Origin: Prauserella flavalba
Lineage (GTDB): Bacteria > Actinomycetota > Actinomycetes > Mycobacteriales > Pseudonocardiaceae
Assembly: GCF_003202235.1 (NCBI RefSeq)
Contig: NZ_MASU01000002.1
Span: forward strand, 372,001-436,000
Length of the DNA: 64,000 bases
Direction: 5' to 3'
The stretch's first letter is position 1, and every line of letters begins with the position of its first letter. Below the pieces are notes generated by a model. That model was given only the letters and a program-made list of their open reading frames with translations, did not search any database and had not been told where the DNA came from. Both the position numbers and the translations under genes were made by a program. Shown piece by piece: positions 62,842 through 64,000 of the stretch.

Positions 62842-64000
62842 GCCCGGTTCCCCTCGAAGCGCAGGGTCGTGGCGAGGCCGGTGGAGGGCTCCGCGGTGCC
62901 CGTGCCCAGCAGCGTCACGGCGGGTTCGCGGATCCCGAACCCGGGCGAGTACCAGCCCAGCGGCGGCTCGGTCTCGCCGCGGTGTGTGCTCCAGCGCAGC
63001 TCGGGCGGCAGCTCCAGCACCGCGGTGCGCTCCCCGTGCTCCCCCCGCCAGCGCAGCAAGGCAGTACGGCCGTCGAGGTCGGCCTCCACCGTGGGGCCGA
63101 GGTGGAACGCGAGCCGGCACGGATGCCGTTCGGAGCCCAGCACCTCGTCGAACACGCGCAGCTCGGCCCTGACGTCGTCCAGCTCGACGGAACGCCGGTG
63201 CAGCGCGGGGCTGTTGGTGTGGGAGTAGCCCTCGTGTTCGGCACACCACCTGGCGACGCCCGTGCGGGGCGTGTGCACCACGAGCACCTGGCTCTCGGCG
63301 TGCCGGGTCCACAGGAACGGGCCGCCCGACGCCGACTGGTCGGTGCCGTCGAGCTCGAGCGTGTTGTGCGCGAGCGTGGACCGGAAGTACGAACGCCACT
63401 CCGGTTCGCCGTGGTAGCAGTAGGTTCCCGGGTCGGCGAGGATGTCGACGCCGTCGTGCCGCACTTCCAGTGAGAGCGCGTCGGCGTGCGCGTGCGCCGC
63501 GATCGAGAGGAAGCCGTGCGGGCCGCCGTCGCAGCGGCACCAGATCTCCTCGCGCCCGGCACCGGCACGCAGGATCGTGAGCCCGGCGTCGGCGAAGTGG
63601 GCGGGGCGCCGGGCCGGGCGGTCGCCGGTCAGCTCGGGCGGGGCGGCGAGCGAGCCGACGAGCGCGGTGAAGACGTCGGCCTCGGCGACCTTCGGCCACC
63701 AGTCGAGCCGGCCGAACAGCAGCTCACCCGTGGTGAGCAGGGCGGCCCAGCGGTCGCGGCCCTCGCCGTCGAGCACGAGGCCGTAGCCGTCGTCGGCGTC
63801 GCCCTGCCTCGGCGGCCGCAGCCGGGTGTCCACAATGGCCGCGAGCGCGTCGGTCATGCGGCGCAGCGTCAGCCACGCCGACGCGGGCACGGCCATCCCG
63901 GCGAGGCTCGCCTCCGTGAGCCCGGCGAGGCCGAGCTCCAGCACCAGCCCGTGGTATTCGGTGGCCAGCTCGCGGTTGAGCCCCGAACCGAACGTGTTGT
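62838..64000 (-). CDS. Heparinase II/III-like polysaccharide lyase (5' end outside the window)
   Basis: Partial; the frame is open to the window edge (NTFGSGLNRELATEYHG precedes the first internal GTG). About 387 residues are visible: the end of the helical toroid domain (TLRRMTDALAAIVDTRLRPP), then the beta-sandwich domain of the heparinase II/III family with AHAHADALSLEVRHDGVDIL (His/Asp-rich family signature), DPGTYCYHGEPEWRSYFRSTLAHNTLELDG (split signature DPGTY...HNT). Such proteins in exopolysaccharide operons cleave or edit uronic-acid glycans. Confidence 0.82.
   Translation of the reverse strand, partial: NTFGSGLNRELATEYHGLVLELGLAGLTEASLAGMAVPASAWLTLRRMTDALAAIVDTRLRPPRQGDADDGYGLVLDGEGRDRWAALLTTGELLFGRLDWWPKVAEADVFTALVGSLAAPPELTGDRPARRPAHFADAGLTILRAGAGREEIWCRCDGGPHGFLSIAAHAHADALSLEVRHDGVDILADPGTYCYHGEPEWRSYFRSTLAHNTLELDGTDQSASGGPFLWTRHAESQVLVVHTPRTGVARWCAEHEGYSHTNSPALHRRSVELDDVRAELRVFDEVLGSERHPCRLAFHLGPTVEADLDGRTALLRWRGEHGERTAVLELPPELRWSTHRGETEPPLGWYSPGFGIREPAVTLLGTGTAEPSTGLATTLRFEGNRA

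Overview
The window is GC-rich throughout, with gene starts mostly ATG or GTG and many 1-4 nt stop/start overlaps. Gene content (menaquinone synthesis, a 14-gene nuo operon, KorAB, ESX/EspG-PPE genes, an MgtA-type mannosyltransferase) points to a mycolate-related actinomycete of the Pseudonocardiales, such as an Amycolatopsis-, Saccharomonospora- or Prauserella-like organism. That placement is inference from gene content and order. I saw no tRNA, rRNA, transposase or CRISPR array.

Region 1 (1-8.3 kb): menaquinone and envelope glycolipid genes. A partial menD is followed by a secreted M1 peptidase, a DUF3592 membrane protein, an inositol-phosphatase-like gene (minus), two GT4 glycosyltransferases, menG and menJ. 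The order menD, DUF3592, mgtA, menG, menJ resembles the Mycobacterium Rv0555-Rv0561c neighbourhood. Region 2 (8.5-24.8 kb): nuoA-N (respiratory complex I) behind two tandem Rex-type operators. Region 3 (24.8-27.9 kb): a four-gene minus-strand type VII secretion cassette (helical protein, DUF3558 lipoprotein, PPE/WXG-like protein, EspG-like chaperone). Region 4 (28-38.5 kb): a long-chain polyprenyl diphosphate synthase, a P/E-rich membrane protein, KorAB, a divergent Lrp/DDAH-like pair, and a four-gene Mn/Zn-type ABC importer with a palindromic operator.

Region 5 (38.7-48.7 kb): one plus-strand operon for a modified sugar and surface glycan (C-methyltransferase, sugar nucleotidyltransferase, PIG-L deacetylase, epimerase, DUF4910 protein, flippase, pyruvyl transferase, 3,5-epimerase, class III aminotransferase), with a PAP2 phosphatase on the other strand. 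Region 6 (48.8-57.3 kb): a lasso-peptide locus with one RRE protein, one leader peptidase, two short cyclases lacking a glutaminase domain, two precursor peptides not previously obvious as genes (45 and 48 aa), a HprK-like lasso kinase, an exporter, a nucleotidyltransferase-like protein and a methyltransferase. Region 7 (57.4-64 kb): exopolysaccharide genes (membrane-anchored beta-helix protein, O-antigen ligase-like polymerase, GT2, GT4, partial heparinase II/III-like lyase).

A second theme is repetitive DNA. At least three small repeat families occur between genes and also inside genes: a palindromic element lies in frame in nuoG, an element has split the 5' end of nuoI and left a 70-codon upstream ORF, and a third element extends nuoM and perhaps the DUF4910 gene. 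An inverted pair of tandem arrays separates the lasso kinase gene from the exporter gene. The two most interesting items are the lasso locus (paired precursors, paired short cyclases, predicted C-terminal serine phosphorylation) and the spread of palindromic elements into complex I genes.
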